The notes under the pieces are model-generated. The model saw only the letters and a program-made list of their open reading frames with translations, had not been told where the DNA came from and ran no database searches. A stretch of 64,000 nt of DNA from Leminorella grimontii ATCC 33999 = DSM 5078 (GTDB taxonomy: Bacteria; Pseudomonadota; Gammaproteobacteria; Enterobacterales; Enterobacteriaceae). The stretch spans positions 1 to 64,000 of the forward strand of contig NZ_KE392227.1 of the NCBI RefSeq assembly GCF_000439085.1, read 5' to 3'. Below are positions 54,345 to 64,000 of this stretch, one piece after another; position 1 is the first letter of the stretch; every line of letters starts with the position of its first letter. The position numbers were made by a program, and so were the translations under genes.

Positions 54345-55685
54345 CTAGCCTGCGGCTTTAACTGCATCGGCAATGCGATTTGCCAACGCCAGAACCTGCT
54401 GTTCGTCTTCACCTTCGACCATCACGCGGATCAGAGGTTCAGTGCCGGATTTCCGCAGCAGAACTCGACCGCGTCCCGCCAGAGCCTCCTCCGCTTCCAA
54501 CGTAGCCTGCTTCACACTCTCCGTCGCCAGCGGATCGTGCTGCCCAGAGAAGCGAACGTTAACCAGAATTTGCGGCAGCAGCTTCATTCCGCTGCACAGG
54601 TCGTGCAGGCTCATCTGGTTGCGCACGACGGCGGCCAGAACCTGCAGGCCCGCAACGATCCCGTCTCCGGTCGTGGTCTTATCCAACAGGATAACGTGCC
54701 CGGAGTTTTCCGCGCCGATGGTCCAGCCTAATTCGTTCATTTTCTCCAGAACGTAGCGGTCGCCCACTTTCGCTCTGGCAAACGGGATGCCCAGCTGCTT
54801 AAGCGCCAGCTCCAATCCCATGTTGCTCATCAGGGTGCCAACGGCGCCCCCTTTAAGCTGCCCTTTGCGCAGCGCTTCGCGGGCGATGATGTACATGATT
54901 TGGTCGCCGTCGACCCGGTTGCCGAGGTGATCCACCATAATGACGCGGTCGCCGTCGCCGTCAAAGGCGATGCCCAGATCGGCCTTCTCGGTGAGAACGC
55001 GCTCTTGCAGCGCACGCACGTCGGTTGCGCCGCACTGCTCATTGATGTTCATGCCGTCCGGCTCGCAGCCGATGGTGATAACCGTCGCTCCCAGCTCGCG
55101 CAGCACGCTGGGAGCGATGTGGTAAGTCGCGCCGTTTGCACAGTCAACAACGACTTTAAGGGAACTCAAGCTCAGTTCGCTCGGAAAGCCGCCCTTACAG
55201 AACTCGATATAGCGCCCGGCGGCGTCGTTTATCCGGCTGGCCTTACCCAGCTCGGCAGACGTCACGCAGGTCAGCGGTTTTTCCATCTCGGCTTCAATGG
55301 CTTCTTCAACCGCGTCGGGTAGCTTGGTGCCGTCTATCGAGAAGAACTTGATGCCGTTGTCGTCAAAGGGGTTATGAGACGCAGAAATTACGATACCGGC
55401 CTCTGCGCGGAACGTCCTCGTCAGATAGGCCACCGCCGGCGTCGGCATGGGGCCGGTAAATGAAGCCGACAGCCCTGCGGCCGCCAAACCGGCTTCAAGC
55501 GCGGATTCCAACATATAGCCGGAAATACGGGTATCTTTACCAATAATTATCTTTCGCGAGCCGTGGCGAGCCAATACCTTACCTGCGGCCCAGCCCAGCT
55601 TGAGAACGAAGTCAGGCGTAATCGGATGCTCACCCACCTTGCCGCGGATGCCGTCAGTACCAAAATATTTACGTGTGCTGCTCAT
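54345..55685 (-). CDS. glmM: Phosphoglucosamine mutase
   Basis: GlmM converts glucosamine-6-phosphate to glucosamine-1-phosphate for cell-wall synthesis. The 446-residue protein (E. coli 445) has the phospho-serine motif [15 protein letters not shown] near residue 102, the Mg site AFDGDGDRV near 242 and the sugar-binding GAENSGHVI. It begins nine bases after folP, in the usual folP-glmM pair. Confidence 0.98.
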   Translation of the reverse strand: MSSTRKYFGTDGIRGKVGEHPITPDFVLKLGWAAGKVLARHGSRKIIIGKDTRISGYMLESALEAGLAAAGLSASFTGPMPTPAVAYLTRTFRAEAGIVISASHNPFDDNGIKFFSIDGTKLPDAVEEAIEAEMEKPLTCVTSAELGKASRINDAAGRYIEFCKGGFPSELSLSSLKVVVDCANGATYHIAPSVLRELGATVITIGCEPDGMNINEQCGATDVRALQERVLTEKADLGIAFDGDGDRVIMVDHLGNRVDGDQIMYIIAREALRKGQLKGGAVGTLMSNMGLELALKQLGIPFARAKVGDRYVLEKMNELGWTIGAENSGHVILLDKTTTGDGIVAGLQVLAAVVRNQMSLHDLCSGMKLLPQILVNVRFSGQHDPLATESVKQATLEAEEALAGRGRVLLRKSGTEPLIRVMVEGEDEQQVLALANRIADAVKAAG

Positions 55686-55694
55686 GATGTTTTT

Positions 55695-56528
55695 TTATCC
55701 CCTTGCGCCAAGCGTAGCTTCCACAATTCGCATTGCTTCCACCGTTTCTTTAACGTCGTGTACGCGAATAATTTGCGCCCCCTGCATTGCAGCGATAGTC
55801 GCGCAGGCGATGCTTCCAACCAGCCGTTCTGAGGGCGGTACGTTCAACAATTGCCCAATCATTGACTTACGCGACATTCCGATCAGCAGCGGCAGTCCGA
55901 AACGGTGAAATTTGGACAGGTGAGCCAGCAGCTGATAGTTATGTCGCAAATTTTTACCGAAACCAAAGCCGGGATCGAGCACTATTTTTTTTCGTTCAAT
56001 ACCGGCCTGTTCACAACGCGCGATCTGCTCGGCCAGAAAGGCGTCAACTTCAGCAACGACGTCATGATAGTGCGGTTCCTGCTGCATCGTTCGCGGCATA
56101 CCCTGCATGTGCATCAAGCACACGGGCAACCCGCACTCGGCCGCAGCCTCCAGAGCTCCGGGCTCCTGAAGCGCGCGAATATCATTAATAAGATGAGCAC
56201 CCGCTCGGGCGGATTCACGCATCACTTCCGCCTTGGAGGTATCAACGGAGATCCAAACGTCAAAATTACGGGCAATGGCTTCAGTTACTGGAATCACTCG
56301 TTCCAGCTCTTCCTCAACCGATACGTCAGCAGCGCCCGGGCGGGTAGACTCGCCGCCAATATCGATAAGCGTCGCGCCTGCCTGAATCATCTCGTTAGCG
56401 TGGCGCAGCGCGCTGTCAATCTGGCTATAGCGTCCGCCGTCGGAAAAGGAATCCGGCGTAACGTTAAGGATCCCCATGACTTGAGGATAATTGAGATCCA
56501 GCGTGAGCCCTCGGCTTTCTAACTTCAT
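55695..56528 (-). CDS. folP: Dihydropteroate synthase
   Basis: FolP condenses 4-aminobenzoate with the pterin pyrophosphate in folate synthesis and is the sulfonamide target. The 277-residue protein has MGILNVTPDSFSDGG, IDIGGESTRPGA and LDPGFGFGKNLRHNYQLL, all family signatures. In E. coli it directly follows ftsH; here an extra gene lies between. Confidence 0.98.
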   Translation of the reverse strand: MKLESRGLTLDLNYPQVMGILNVTPDSFSDGGRYSQIDSALRHANEMIQAGATLIDIGGESTRPGAADVSVEEELERVIPVTEAIARNFDVWISVDTSKAEVMRESARAGAHLINDIRALQEPGALEAAAECGLPVCLMHMQGMPRTMQQEPHYHDVVAEVDAFLAEQIARCEQAGIERKKIVLDPGFGFGKNLRHNYQLLAHLSKFHRFGLPLLIGMSRKSMIGQLLNVPPSERLVGSIACATIAAMQGAQIIRVHDVKETVEAMRIVEATLGARG

Positions 56529-56606
56529 GATGATTCTTCAACCTCTCATCGCGTCAAAAAAATAATACGCGCCGCCGGTATCCCTCAACGACGGCATAAC
56601 CCGGCC

Positions 56607-57545
56607 TTATTTATTTACCGTCAGGCCATGAGCAATTTGGCGAAACTCCGGCAAAAACTGCTCGCTAAGCTCGCTCTTCACAATCCCTTTAATGACGTAA
56701 TATCCATCGGAGGAAACGATGATGGCCTGATAGACCTTAACCGGCTTATGGTTACGCGCATCCTCCGCATTAGCCTGAAGCTCCACGGCATCCAAACCGC
56801 CTATTTTCAGGCTTTTTACGCTGTCTTTCACGACTTCCGCTTCAATTAGCGACGAAGTGCTTTTTAAATGCTTTTCGGCAAATGAGGCCAAGTCGCCGAT
56901 TTCAACGTTATTAAACGACGGGGCTATAACCAGCAACGGCTCTGCGCTTTCCGACGGGAAGGGGTCACCAGGACGCGTCATGGCAAGCGCGCTGTTCATA
57001 CGCTTGGTTATCTTAAGGTTTTCCGTTTCTTTTACCGTATAGCTCAGGCCGTCCAGACTTACCTTATTTCTCGCCTCGTCTTGAACTTCCAGACTTAGCA
57101 AGGCGTCTTTAATCTTTGCGCCTTCAGTGCTTTCATTCGCTGCCTGATAGGTTCCAACCATCATCAGCGAACCCTTACCGTCGCCCTGCAGCAGGATCCA
57201 CTTATGGTAGTCCACGCTGCCGTCGCTTTGCGCTATCTTATACAGCCACAGCTTTTTCCCCTGACGCTCCGCCTGCTCTGAACCCAAAACGCGAACACCC
57301 TTTACGGTCAGCAAGTCGGGAATGAATCCGTGCTGCACTTCTTCCAGCGGGGATGACATTTCGGTCGCCATAATGGAAGCGCCGCTCTTTTCATTGAAAT
57401 AGCCAGAAAACTGCTTTGACTGAGCAAAGCCTTCAGGCGGATTAATCGACGCGGCAACGCCAGGGATTTTTTCTATCGCCTGAGCGCCACTTGCCAGGCC
57501 AAAAAGGGAAAACAGCAGTGCCGTTGCTAAACGATGCATCTTCAT
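56607..57545 (-). CDS. Exported protein of unknown function between ftsH and folP
   Basis: The 312-residue protein from the ATG at 57545 has a signal peptide (LATALLFSLFGLASGAQA) and two similar halves of mixed alpha/beta character; segments such as LWLYKIAQSDGSVDYHKWIL and VKVYQAIIVSSDGYYVIKGI look like related strands, suggesting an internal duplication of a Mog1/PsbP-like sandwich. No catalytic motif is evident. A second ATG lies two codons on. It has no counterpart at this place in E. coli and I do not recognise the family. Confidence 0.75.
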   Translation of the reverse strand: MKMHRLATALLFSLFGLASGAQAIEKIPGVAASINPPEGFAQSKQFSGYFNEKSGASIMATEMSSPLEEVQHGFIPDLLTVKGVRVLGSEQAERQGKKLWLYKIAQSDGSVDYHKWILLQGDGKGSLMMVGTYQAANESTEGAKIKDALLSLEVQDEARNKVSLDGLSYTVKETENLKITKRMNSALAMTRPGDPFPSESAEPLLVIAPSFNNVEIGDLASFAEKHLKSTSSLIEAEVVKDSVKSLKIGGLDAVELQANAEDARNHKPVKVYQAIIVSSDGYYVIKGIVKSELSEQFLPEFRQIAHGLTVNK

Positions 57546-57714
57546 AGCGCAATATAACTCCGTGATGTAATTAAACGTCCCTGGGCGCAAACAGCATCGT
57601 AGTAAAATCATCCTTTTCTATCGATGTCACTTATCAACAAACGTCGCGATACGGCCCAATATCCGGACGTCACAATATCATATTGCGCCCCTTGTCGCTG
57701 CCGTTTCTTGACGT

Positions 57715-57743
57715 AAAAAAACGGCCCTCCGTTTGGAGGGCCG
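57715..57743 (-). terminator. Terminator of ftsH
   Basis: The reverse strand forms CGGCCCTCC / GGAGGGCCG with a four-base loop followed by seven T residues, about 25 bases after the ftsH stop. Confidence 0.92.
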
Positions 57744-57766
57744 CTTAGCGTTAAACAACGTTTTAA

Positions 57767-59710
57767 TTACATCGCCGGCTTGTCGCTGGGTTCGTTTTTA
57801 TTGAACTCGGGCGACGACGGCTTTTCTTCTGAAGCCGGAGGCGGATTTTGCGCGCTGCCGGCCGGCGGCTGCTTCATGCCGCTGCTCTGGGTATCATCCC
57901 ATCCGGCAGGAGCGCGAACTTCGCGGCGCGCCATCAGGTCGTCGATTTGCGGAGCGTCAATCGTCTCGTACTTCATCAGCGCGTCTTTCATGGCGTGCAT
58001 GATGTCCATGTTCTCTTCCAAAATCACCCTTGCGCGCTGGTAGTTGCGCTCAATAATGGCCTTCACTTCCTGGTCGATAATGCGCGCCGTTTCGTCAGAC
58101 ATGTGCTTGCTCTTCGAGACGGAGCGCCCCAAGAACACCTCGCCCTCTTCTTCCGCGTACAGCAAAGGCCCCAGCTTCTCGGAGAAGCCCCACTGGGTCA
58201 CCATGTTGCGAGCGATAGAGGTCGCCACTTTAATGTCGTTAGAAGCGCCGGTAGAAACCTTTTCCGAACCGTAAATCAGCTCTTCGGCCAAACGACCGCC
58301 GTACAGCGTTGAAATACGGCTTTCCAGCTTCTGGCGGTTTTCGCTGATGGCGTCGCCTTCCGGCAGGAAGAACGTCACGCCCAGCGCGCGGCCGCGAGGA
58401 ATAATCGTGACTTTATGCACCGGATCGTGCTCCGGCACCAGACGACCGATAATCGCGTGGCCCGCTTCGTGATAGGCGGTAGACTCTTTCTGCTCTTCCG
58501 TCATCACCAGAGAACGGCGCTCGGCGCCCATCATGATCTTGTCTTTGGCCTTTTCAAACTCCACCATCGACACTACGCGCTTTTTCGTGCGAGCGGCGAA
58601 CAAGGCGGCTTCGTTGACCAGGTTAGCCAGATCCGCGCCGGAGAAGCCCGGCGTACCGCGAGCGATAACGGATTCGTCTACGTCAGGCGAAACCGGCACG
58701 CGGCGCATGTGCACCTTCAAAATCTGAGCGCGACCGCGAACGTCCGGCAGGCCAACGACGACCTGACGGTCAAAGCGGCCAGGGCGCAGCAGCGCGGGGT
58801 CAAGCACGTCAGGGCGGTTAGTTGCAGCGATAACGATAACGCCTTCGTTGCCTTCAAAACCGTCCATTTCAACCAGCATCTGGTTCAGCGTCTGCTCACG
58901 TTCATCGTGACCACCGCCTAGACCGGCGCCGCGTTGACGGCCAACGGCATCGATTTCATCGATAAAGATAATGCACGGGGCCGCCTTCTTGGCCTGTTCA
59001 AACATGTCGCGAACGCGAGATGCGCCCACGCCGACGAACATTTCAACGAAGTCGGAACCGGAGATAGTGAAGAAAGGCACCTTCGCTTCGCCAGCGATAG
59101 CCTTCGCCAGCAGCGTTTTACCGGTACCCGGAGGCCCTACCATCAGTATGCCTTTCGGGATCTTGCCGCCCAGCTTCTGGAAGCGGCTCGGCTCGCGCAG
59201 AAACTCAACCAGTTCGCTTACGTCTTCTTTCGCTTCGTCGCAGCCCGCCACGTCGGCAAACGTGGTCTTGATCTGCTCTTCGGTCAACATGCGCGCCTTG
59301 CTCTTGCCGAACGACATGGCGCCTTTACCGCCGCCGCCCTGCATTTGGCGCATAAAGAATATCCAGACGCCGATAAGCAACAGCATCGGGAACCAGGAAA
59401 TAAAGACCTGCTGCAGGAAGCCCTGCTGCTCCGGTGGCTCACCAACAGTCTTCACGTTATTTTTCAATAACATGCTAAGCAACAGAGGATCTTCCGTCGG
59501 CATATAGGTCGTACGCGCGGCGTCGTCCATCATCTTGTACTTGACTTCACGCCCGCTGATTCTGGCCTCTTTCACCTGCTTATTGCTGACCTGTGTCATA
59601 AATTCGGAATAGTCAGTACGGCTTCCGCCGGGCTCACTGGTTCCGAAACTCTGGAACACCGTCATCAGGACAACAGCAATGACCAGCCAGAGAATTAGGT
59701 TTTTCGCCAT
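57767..59710 (-). CDS. ftsH: ATP-dependent zinc metalloprotease FtsH
   Basis: FtsH is the membrane AAA+ protease that degrades LpxC, sigma-32 and unassembled SecY. The ATG at 59710 gives 647 residues with two membrane helices ([34 protein letters not shown]), Walker A GPPGTGKT near 192, Walker [12 protein letters not shown], the second region of homology ([15 protein letters not shown]) and the zinc motif HEAGH near 416. A TTG three codons upstream is open but not needed. It follows rlmE as in E. coli. Confidence 0.98.
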   Translation of the reverse strand: MAKNLILWLVIAVVLMTVFQSFGTSEPGGSRTDYSEFMTQVSNKQVKEARISGREVKYKMMDDAARTTYMPTEDPLLLSMLLKNNVKTVGEPPEQQGFLQQVFISWFPMLLLIGVWIFFMRQMQGGGGKGAMSFGKSKARMLTEEQIKTTFADVAGCDEAKEDVSELVEFLREPSRFQKLGGKIPKGILMVGPPGTGKTLLAKAIAGEAKVPFFTISGSDFVEMFVGVGASRVRDMFEQAKKAAPCIIFIDEIDAVGRQRGAGLGGGHDEREQTLNQMLVEMDGFEGNEGVIVIAATNRPDVLDPALLRPGRFDRQVVVGLPDVRGRAQILKVHMRRVPVSPDVDESVIARGTPGFSGADLANLVNEAALFAARTKKRVVSMVEFEKAKDKIMMGAERRSLVMTEEQKESTAYHEAGHAIIGRLVPEHDPVHKVTIIPRGRALGVTFFLPEGDAISENRQKLESRISTLYGGRLAEELIYGSEKVSTGASNDIKVATSIARNMVTQWGFSEKLGPLLYAEEEGEVFLGRSVSKSKHMSDETARIIDQEVKAIIERNYQRARVILEENMDIMHAMKDALMKYETIDAPQIDDLMARREVRAPAGWDDTQSSGMKQPPAGSAQNPPPASEEKPSSPEFNKNEPSDKPAM

Positions 59711-59771
59711 ATCACTCAAGGAATTAACCTCATATTACAATGGTGTTAACGTAACAATACGCGTTAGGGTA

Positions 59772-60401
59772 CTATAGTTTGCGCCCAGTCGCTACAATGT
59801 ATACTTCACGCGAACGAGCCCGAGAAGCATCAGGTTTACGAATCTTTACTTTTGTAAACATTGAACGGATTTCACGTAGGTATTCGTCGAACCCTTCCCC
59901 TTGGAAAACTTTAGCGACAAAGCTGCCCCCTGGCGCCAGTACGTCTTTACACATCTCCAGCGCCAGCTCCACCAGATACATCGCTCTGGGGATATCAACC
60001 GCAGGCGTACCGCTCATGTTGGGCGCCATGTCGGACATCACAACCTGAACTTTGCTTTCCCCGACTCTTTCCAACAGCGCCTTGATCACCATCTCATCAC
60101 GAAAGTCGCCCTGAAGGAAATCAACTCCGACGATAGGATCCATAGGCAAAATGTCACAGGCGATGATACGCCCCTGATTGCCGATTTGCGTTACCGCATA
60201 CTGCGACCACCCGCCGGGCGCGGCGCCCAAATCGACGACGGTCATACCGGGTTTAAACAATTTATCGGTCTGCTGTATTTCGTCGAGCTTAAACCATGCG
60301 CGAGAGCGAAGCCCTTTTTTCTGCGCCTGCTGGACGTATTTGTCGCTAAAGTGTTCCTGTAGCCAGCGCGTTGAGCTGGCTGAACGCTTTTTATTACCCA
60401 T
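59772..60401 (-). CDS. rlmE: 23S rRNA (uridine(2552)-2'-O)-methyltransferase
   Basis: RlmE (RrmJ/FtsJ) methylates U2552 of the 50S A loop and is heat-shock induced. The ATG at 60401 gives 209 residues, the E. coli length, with Lys38 in [10 protein letters not shown], the SAM site [13 protein letters not shown], Asp in [11 protein letters not shown] and Lys in [10 protein letters not shown] of the K-D-K-E tetrad. An upstream ATG adds 15 unconserved residues. It heads the rlmE-ftsH pair. Confidence 0.97.
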   Translation of the reverse strand: MGNKKRSASSTRWLQEHFSDKYVQQAQKKGLRSRAWFKLDEIQQTDKLFKPGMTVVDLGAAPGGWSQYAVTQIGNQGRIIACDILPMDPIVGVDFLQGDFRDEMVIKALLERVGESKVQVVMSDMAPNMSGTPAVDIPRAMYLVELALEMCKDVLAPGGSFVAKVFQGEGFDEYLREIRSMFTKVKIRKPDASRARSREVYIVATGRKL

Positions 60402-60523
60402 TCGGTATTCCAACTGTACTAATATTAGGGTGTATTTCAGCTTCACGCCAAGTTGGTGCTAAGTATTAGATGGCGGTAGAATATGCCGTTTTCAACCCTT
60501 AACCGCAAATTGACATTAAGACA

Positions 60524-60817
60524 ATGAACCTATCTAACAAACAAAAGCAGCACCTGAAGAGCCTGGCTCATCCACTAAAGCCAGTCGTCATGATCGGCGC
60601 AAACGGCCTGACAGAGGGCGTTCTTGCTGAAATCGAACAGGCGCTAGAGCACCACGAGCTGCTCAAAGTCAAGATTTCAACCGAAGAGCGTGAAACCAAA
60701 ATGCTGATTGTCGACGCTATCGTTCGAGAAACCAAAGCGTGCAACGTGCAGGTTATCGGTAGCATGCTGGTGCTTTACAAGCCGAGTAAAGACAAGAAAA
60801 TCGCACTTCCTCGATAA
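60524..60817 (+). CDS. yhbY: Ribosome assembly RNA-binding protein YhbY
   Basis: The 97-residue protein is a single CRM domain, LSNKQKQHLKSLAHPLKPVV and the GxxG-type loop MIGANGLTEG, equal in size to E. coli YhbY, which binds pre-50S particles. It is divergent from rlmE and convergent with greA, as in E. coli. Confidence 0.97.
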   Translation: MNLSNKQKQHLKSLAHPLKPVVMIGANGLTEGVLAEIEQALEHHELLKVKISTEERETKMLIVDAIVRETKACNVQVIGSMLVLYKPSKDKKIALPR

Positions 60818-60825
60818 ACTCGAAG

Positions 60826-60857
60826 GAAAAAGGTGATGCACGGCTGTCACCTTTTTC
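60826..60857. terminator. Bidirectional terminator between yhbY and greA
   Basis: GAAAAAGGTGA and TCACCTTTTTC form a perfect eleven-pair stem around a ten-base loop, with T runs suitable for both converging genes. Confidence 0.9.
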
Positions 60858-60906
60858 ACTTCTTTACACTTGGTCAAATAAAGACCGCCCCGCCTTGGCG
60901 TAGCGT

Positions 60907-61383
60907 TTAGACGTACTCAACGCTAAGAATTTCAAACTCAATATCGCCGCCGGGCGCCTTAACGATAACGACGTCGTCGGCCTCTTTGCCAATCAAACCG
61001 CGCGCCATCGGCGAGTTGACGGAGATCAGATTCTGTTTGAAATCAGCCTCGTCGTCACCGACGATGCGATATACCACTTCTTCTTCCGTATCCAGATTCA
61101 TCACCTTTACCGTCGCACCGAAAATTACGCGGCCGTTATTGGCCATCTTGGTAACGTCGATAATCTGAGCGTGGGAAAGCTTGGCCTCAATCTCCTGGAT
61201 CCTGCCTTCACAAAATCCCTGCTGTTCGCGCGCCGCATGATATTCCGCATTCTCTTTCAAATCACCGTGAGCTCTGGCTTCAGCGATATCTGAAATAATT
61301 TTAGGTCGACGTACGTTTTTCAAATACTCCAGCTCTTCACGCAGCCTTTCTGCGCCAAGCAGCGTCATCGGAATTTGTCGCAT
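60907..61383 (-). CDS. greA: Transcription elongation factor GreA
   Basis: GreA rescues backtracked RNA polymerase by stimulating transcript cleavage. The 158-residue protein (same as E. coli) has the N-terminal coiled coil with the acidic tip [18 protein letters not shown] and the C-terminal FKBP-like domain with [13 protein letters not shown]. Confidence 0.98.
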   Translation of the reverse strand: MRQIPMTLLGAERLREELEYLKNVRRPKIISDIAEARAHGDLKENAEYHAAREQQGFCEGRIQEIEAKLSHAQIIDVTKMANNGRVIFGATVKVMNLDTEEEVVYRIVGDDEADFKQNLISVNSPMARGLIGKEADDVVIVKAPGGDIEFEILSVEYV

Positions 61384-61622
61384 ACTACTATCCTTCTAAA
61401 GCCGCCGAGTCGTTGTGTTCGGCAACCGTTTAAAGCCTTATCATCGGACCGCCGCCTGTGCGCTTTAAGAGCAAAAACGGCCCGACCCGGTTAAATTTCC
61501 AGGCCAAACGGCGATCATGGGAAGCCGCTATTTTACCTGAGACTTCCCCCGGGGTCATCGTTTAGTTTTCTCATCTTCTGCCTACGGCCTTTTGCCAAAT
61601 GGCAACTGCGGTATAAATTAGC
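61384..61622. other. Divergent greA-dacB regulatory region
   Basis: No gene is seen here. On the plus side TATAAA at 61612-61617 with a poorly spaced TTGCCA could drive dacB. In E. coli greA has several promoters, including one for sigma-E; these were not resolved here. Confidence 0.4.
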
Positions 61623-61655
61623 CGGTTAAAGCGTGATACACTTTAACCGTTTTTT
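61623..61655 (+). terminator. Terminator-like hairpin in the dacB leader
   Basis: CGGTTAAAG / CTTTAACCG with a nine-base loop is followed by six T residues, 40 bases before the dacB start on the same strand. It could end short transcripts from the greA promoter side or act as an attenuator of dacB. Confidence 0.7.
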
Positions 61656-61695
61656 CGCCTTTTTCTATTTGCAGGTATGCAGGTAATTACCCACT

Positions 61696-63129
61696 ATGCG
61701 TTTATTGAAAATTTTCGGCGCCGCACTTTGTGCTCTCAGCGCCGCTGCCCAAGCCGCTGAAGTCGATAAGTACACCGGCCTGCTGCCGGAAGGCGCGTCT
61801 CTCTCTCTTATGGTGCAAAAAGTGGGCGCACGGTCCACCGTTCTTGACTATCAGGATAAGCAGCTTACGCTGCCCGCCAGTACGCAAAAGGTCGTCACGG
61901 CGCTGGCTGCGCTGCTCCAGCTTGGGCCGGACTTCCGCTTCACTACGACGATTGAAGGAGGTGGAGCGATAAATAACGGCGCGCTCAACGGGGACCTGAT
62001 CGTGCGCTTTAGCGGCGACCCGACGCTCACTCGCCAGCAGCTACGAACGATGATCCAAAGCCTCAAACAGCAAGGCGTGCGCAAAGTATCCGGCGGGCTG
62101 ACTATCGATACTTCCGTATTCGCCAGCCACGACAAAGCGCCGGGCTGGTCCTGGAACGATATGACTCAGTGCTTTAGCGCCCCGGCCTCCGCAGCCATTA
62201 TCGATAAAAACTGCTTCTCCGTTGCGCTACAGACCGCCAAACAGTCGGGCGGAACGGCCACGGTTCAGGTCGCCTCTTATTACCCGGTACAGGTCATAAG
62301 CCAGGTGAAAACCTATCCGCGCAACGCGCCCGAAGGCCGCTTTTGCGAATTTGACGTTACGGCAGGAGAAAACCAGCGCTATACCTTGACCGGCTGCCTG
62401 ACGCCGCAGGAAAAGCCCATTACCCTTTCCTTCTCCATTCAAGACGGAAGCGACTACGCGGCAAAAATAATAAAAAGCGAGCTGAGCCAGGCCGGCATTC
62501 AAATTGGCAACGCTGTACGCTATCAGACTACGCTGACCAAGCCAGGCCGCGTTCTGGCCCAAACTCAGTCGGCTCCGCTGCACGACCTGCTGAAAATAAT
62601 GCTTAAAAATTCTGATAATACGATCGCCGATACGGTCTTTCGCACTATGGGCTACAGGCAGTACGGCGTGCCGGGAACCTGGCGTTCCGGCTCCAACGCA
62701 GTAAGACAGGTTCTGCTTAAGCAGGCGGGGATCAATCTTGGCAACACGGTCATGGCAGACGGTTCCGGACTCTCGCGCCATAATTTGATTGCAGCCGATA
62801 CCATGATGCAGATCCTTCAGTACATCGCGCAACACGACCAGCAGTTGGACTTTATCTCCATGCTGCCCACCTCCGGGCAAGACGGCACGCTTCGGGCGCG
62901 CAGCGGCTTTAAAGAAGCCGGCCTTACCGGAAAGGTCTCGGCCAAGACGGGGGCGCTACAGGGCGTTTACAACCTCGCAGGCTTTATGACGACCGCCAGC
63001 GGAGAGAGGGTCGCTTTCGTTCAGTTTCTATCCGGCTATGCGATGACACCGCAGGAGCGAGGAAACGGTAAAAAGACGCTATCTGGCTTTGAAAGCACGC
63101 TCTATCGGGATATTTACAACGCGAACTAG
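61696..63129 (+). CDS. dacB: D-alanyl-D-alanine carboxypeptidase/endopeptidase PBP4
   Basis: PBP4 trims and cross-cuts peptidoglycan in the periplasm. The 477-residue protein (E. coli 477) has a signal peptide (LLKIFGAALCALSAAAQA), the nucleophile Ser62 in the SxxK motif ASTQK, SDN in MLKNSDNTIAD near 305 and KTG in SAKTGALQGV near 417. It is divergent from greA and convergent with obgE. Confidence 0.98.
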   Translation: MRLLKIFGAALCALSAAAQAAEVDKYTGLLPEGASLSLMVQKVGARSTVLDYQDKQLTLPASTQKVVTALAALLQLGPDFRFTTTIEGGGAINNGALNGDLIVRFSGDPTLTRQQLRTMIQSLKQQGVRKVSGGLTIDTSVFASHDKAPGWSWNDMTQCFSAPASAAIIDKNCFSVALQTAKQSGGTATVQVASYYPVQVISQVKTYPRNAPEGRFCEFDVTAGENQRYTLTGCLTPQEKPITLSFSIQDGSDYAAKIIKSELSQAGIQIGNAVRYQTTLTKPGRVLAQTQSAPLHDLLKIMLKNSDNTIADTVFRTMGYRQYGVPGTWRSGSNAVRQVLLKQAGINLGNTVMADGSGLSRHNLIAADTMMQILQYIAQHDQQLDFISMLPTSGQDGTLRARSGFKEAGLTGKVSAKTGALQGVYNLAGFMTTASGERVAFVQFLSGYAMTPQERGNGKKTLSGFESTLYRDIYNAN

Positions 63130-63143
63130 CAATAAATGAAAGA

Positions 63144-63173
63144 AAAAAGCCGCGAATAGTTTCGCGGCTTTTT
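63144..63173. terminator. Bidirectional terminator between dacB and obgE
   Basis: AAAAAGCCGCGAA / TTCGCGGCTTTTT with a four-base loop serves both converging genes. Confidence 0.93.
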
Positions 63174-63186
63174 CGTTTCGGAAAGA

Positions 63187-64000
63187 TTAACGCTCGTAAA
63201 TAATCTCTACGCCATCGTCATCTTCTTCGTCCCAGTCGTCGTCATCCCAGTCATCATCGTCGTCAACAACGTGTGCCTCTGGATTATTCAACTGGTCGCG
63301 ATGATAATCGTCCCACATGAACTCGGCCTTCTCCGGCCCGGACTCTTCTTCTTCAAGCGCTTTAGGGTTCGCGTTCAGGAACGCCATGACGTCCCAGCAG
63401 AGCGCCGTTACCCCTTCGCGATTAGCAGCGGAAATCAGGTAATACTTATCTTCCCACCCCAGCGCATCGGCAATCGCCTTCGCGCTGGCTTCCGCCTCGT
63501 CCTTATCAAGCAGGTCAACCTTGTTGAACACCAGCCAGCACGGCTTTTGCGCCAGCTTTTCGCTGTACTGCTGCAGCTCATTGAGGATGATGTGCGCATT
63601 CTCAATCGGATCGGACTCATCAACTGGCGCAATGTCGATAAGGTGAAGCAGCACGCGGCAGCGTTCCAGATGCTTAAGGAAGCGGATCCCCAGCCCTGCG
63701 CCGTCGGATGCGCCTTCAATCAGGCCGGGAATATCGGCGACAACGAAGCTTTGTTCGTTATCCATCCGAACGACGCCCAGGCTCGGCACCAGCGTAGTAA
63801 ACGGATAGTCGGCCACTTTCGGCTTAGCGGCAGAAACGGCGCGAATAAAGGTAGATTTACCCGCGTTCGGCAGGCCCAGCATGCCGACGTCCGCAAGCAG
63901 CATCAGCTCAAGCAGCAGCTCACGCTTGTCCCCCGGCGTGCCGTTGGTTTTTTGGCGAGGCGTACGGTTAACCGACGACTTAAAGCGCAGGTTGCCCAAG
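63187..64000 (-). CDS. obgE: GTPase ObgE/CgtA, C-terminal part
   Basis: ObgE is an essential GTPase in 50S assembly and stress control. The window holds the last 270 or so of about 390 residues: the end of the glycine-rich Obg fold ([15 protein letters not shown]), the G1 motif GLPNAGKST, switch [12 protein letters not shown]3 [10 protein letters not shown]4 NKVD, and a highly acidic tail (about fifteen Asp in a short stretch) as in E. coli. The gene runs off the right edge. Confidence 0.97.
   Translation of the reverse strand, partial: LGNLRFKSSVNRTPRQKTNGTPGDKRELLLELMLLADVGMLGLPNAGKSTFIRAVSAAKPKVADYPFTTLVPSLGVVRMDNEQSFVVADIPGLIEGASDGAGLGIRFLKHLERCRVLLHLIDIAPVDESDPIENAHIILNELQQYSEKLAQKPCWLVFNKVDLLDKDEAEASAKAIADALGWEDKYYLISAANREGVTALCWDVMAFLNANPKALEEEESGPEKAEFMWDDYHRDQLNNPEAHVVDDDDDWDDDDWDEEDDDGVEIIYER

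Noticed and set aside
63187-63290. Low-complexity Asp-codon run at the end of obgE
   Set aside because: An acidic C-terminal tail is normal for ObgE in enterobacteria.

Overview
The window comes from a gammaproteobacterium of the order Enterobacterales. Both flanks carry the core order known from E. coli, read mainly on the minus strand: obgE, dacB, greA, yhbY, rlmE, ftsH, folP, glmM, secG, tRNA-Leu(GAG) ... initiator tRNA-Met, rimP, nusA, infB, rbfA, truB ... rpsO, pnp, nlpI, deaD. Protein-level closeness to E. coli/Yersinia-type sequences, the moderately high GC and the several anaerobic-respiration modules fit a Budviciaceae-like organism such as Leminorella, Pragia or Budvicia. The genus is an inference; the order is well supported.

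Layout. 1-236: start of an IS200-like insertion sequence that runs off the left edge. 240-6150: deaD, nlpI, pnp and rpsO on the minus strand. 6151-14217: a plus-strand block (BPSS1780-type membrane protein, then RDD, SpoIIM-like, DUF4129, DUF4350, MoxR ATPase and DUF58 genes) placed between rpsO and truB, which are neighbours in E. coli. 14242-20670: truB, rbfA, infB, nusA, rimP and the initiator tRNA. 20848-51566: about 31 kb of accessory DNA between the two tRNA genes, where E. coli has argG and yhbX. 51856-64000: leuU and the secG-to-obgE core block, with three extra genes (a GH25 lysozyme, a YD-repeat-like secreted protein and an unknown exported protein).

The accessory block is mostly about respiration without oxygen and nitrosative stress. 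It holds a LysR regulator; a DMSO-reductase-like operon with its own TorD chaperone, an unrecognised radical SAM protein and a polyferredoxin; a Fur-box-preceded TonB receptor; a nitric oxide operon joining norVW with two yeaR-like genes and yoaG, driven by divergent norR with three NorR sites and a sigma-54 promoter; an autotransporter; eptC; and cueP. It also holds a periplasmic flavoprotein/tetraheme cytochrome/NapC-type operon divergent from a TtrSR-like two-component system, with a perfect FNR half-palindrome pair between them. Next to leuU lies a decayed island end: dosC, an integrase remnant, a broken mdlA and insertion-sequence debris.

The strongest candidates for something new are the TtrSR-like/flavoprotein respiratory module at 43.8-49.3 kb and the DMSO-reductase-like operon with a radical SAM partner at 21.8-28.9 kb. 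Protein functions were assigned by eye from motifs and remembered family sequences; no searches were run.
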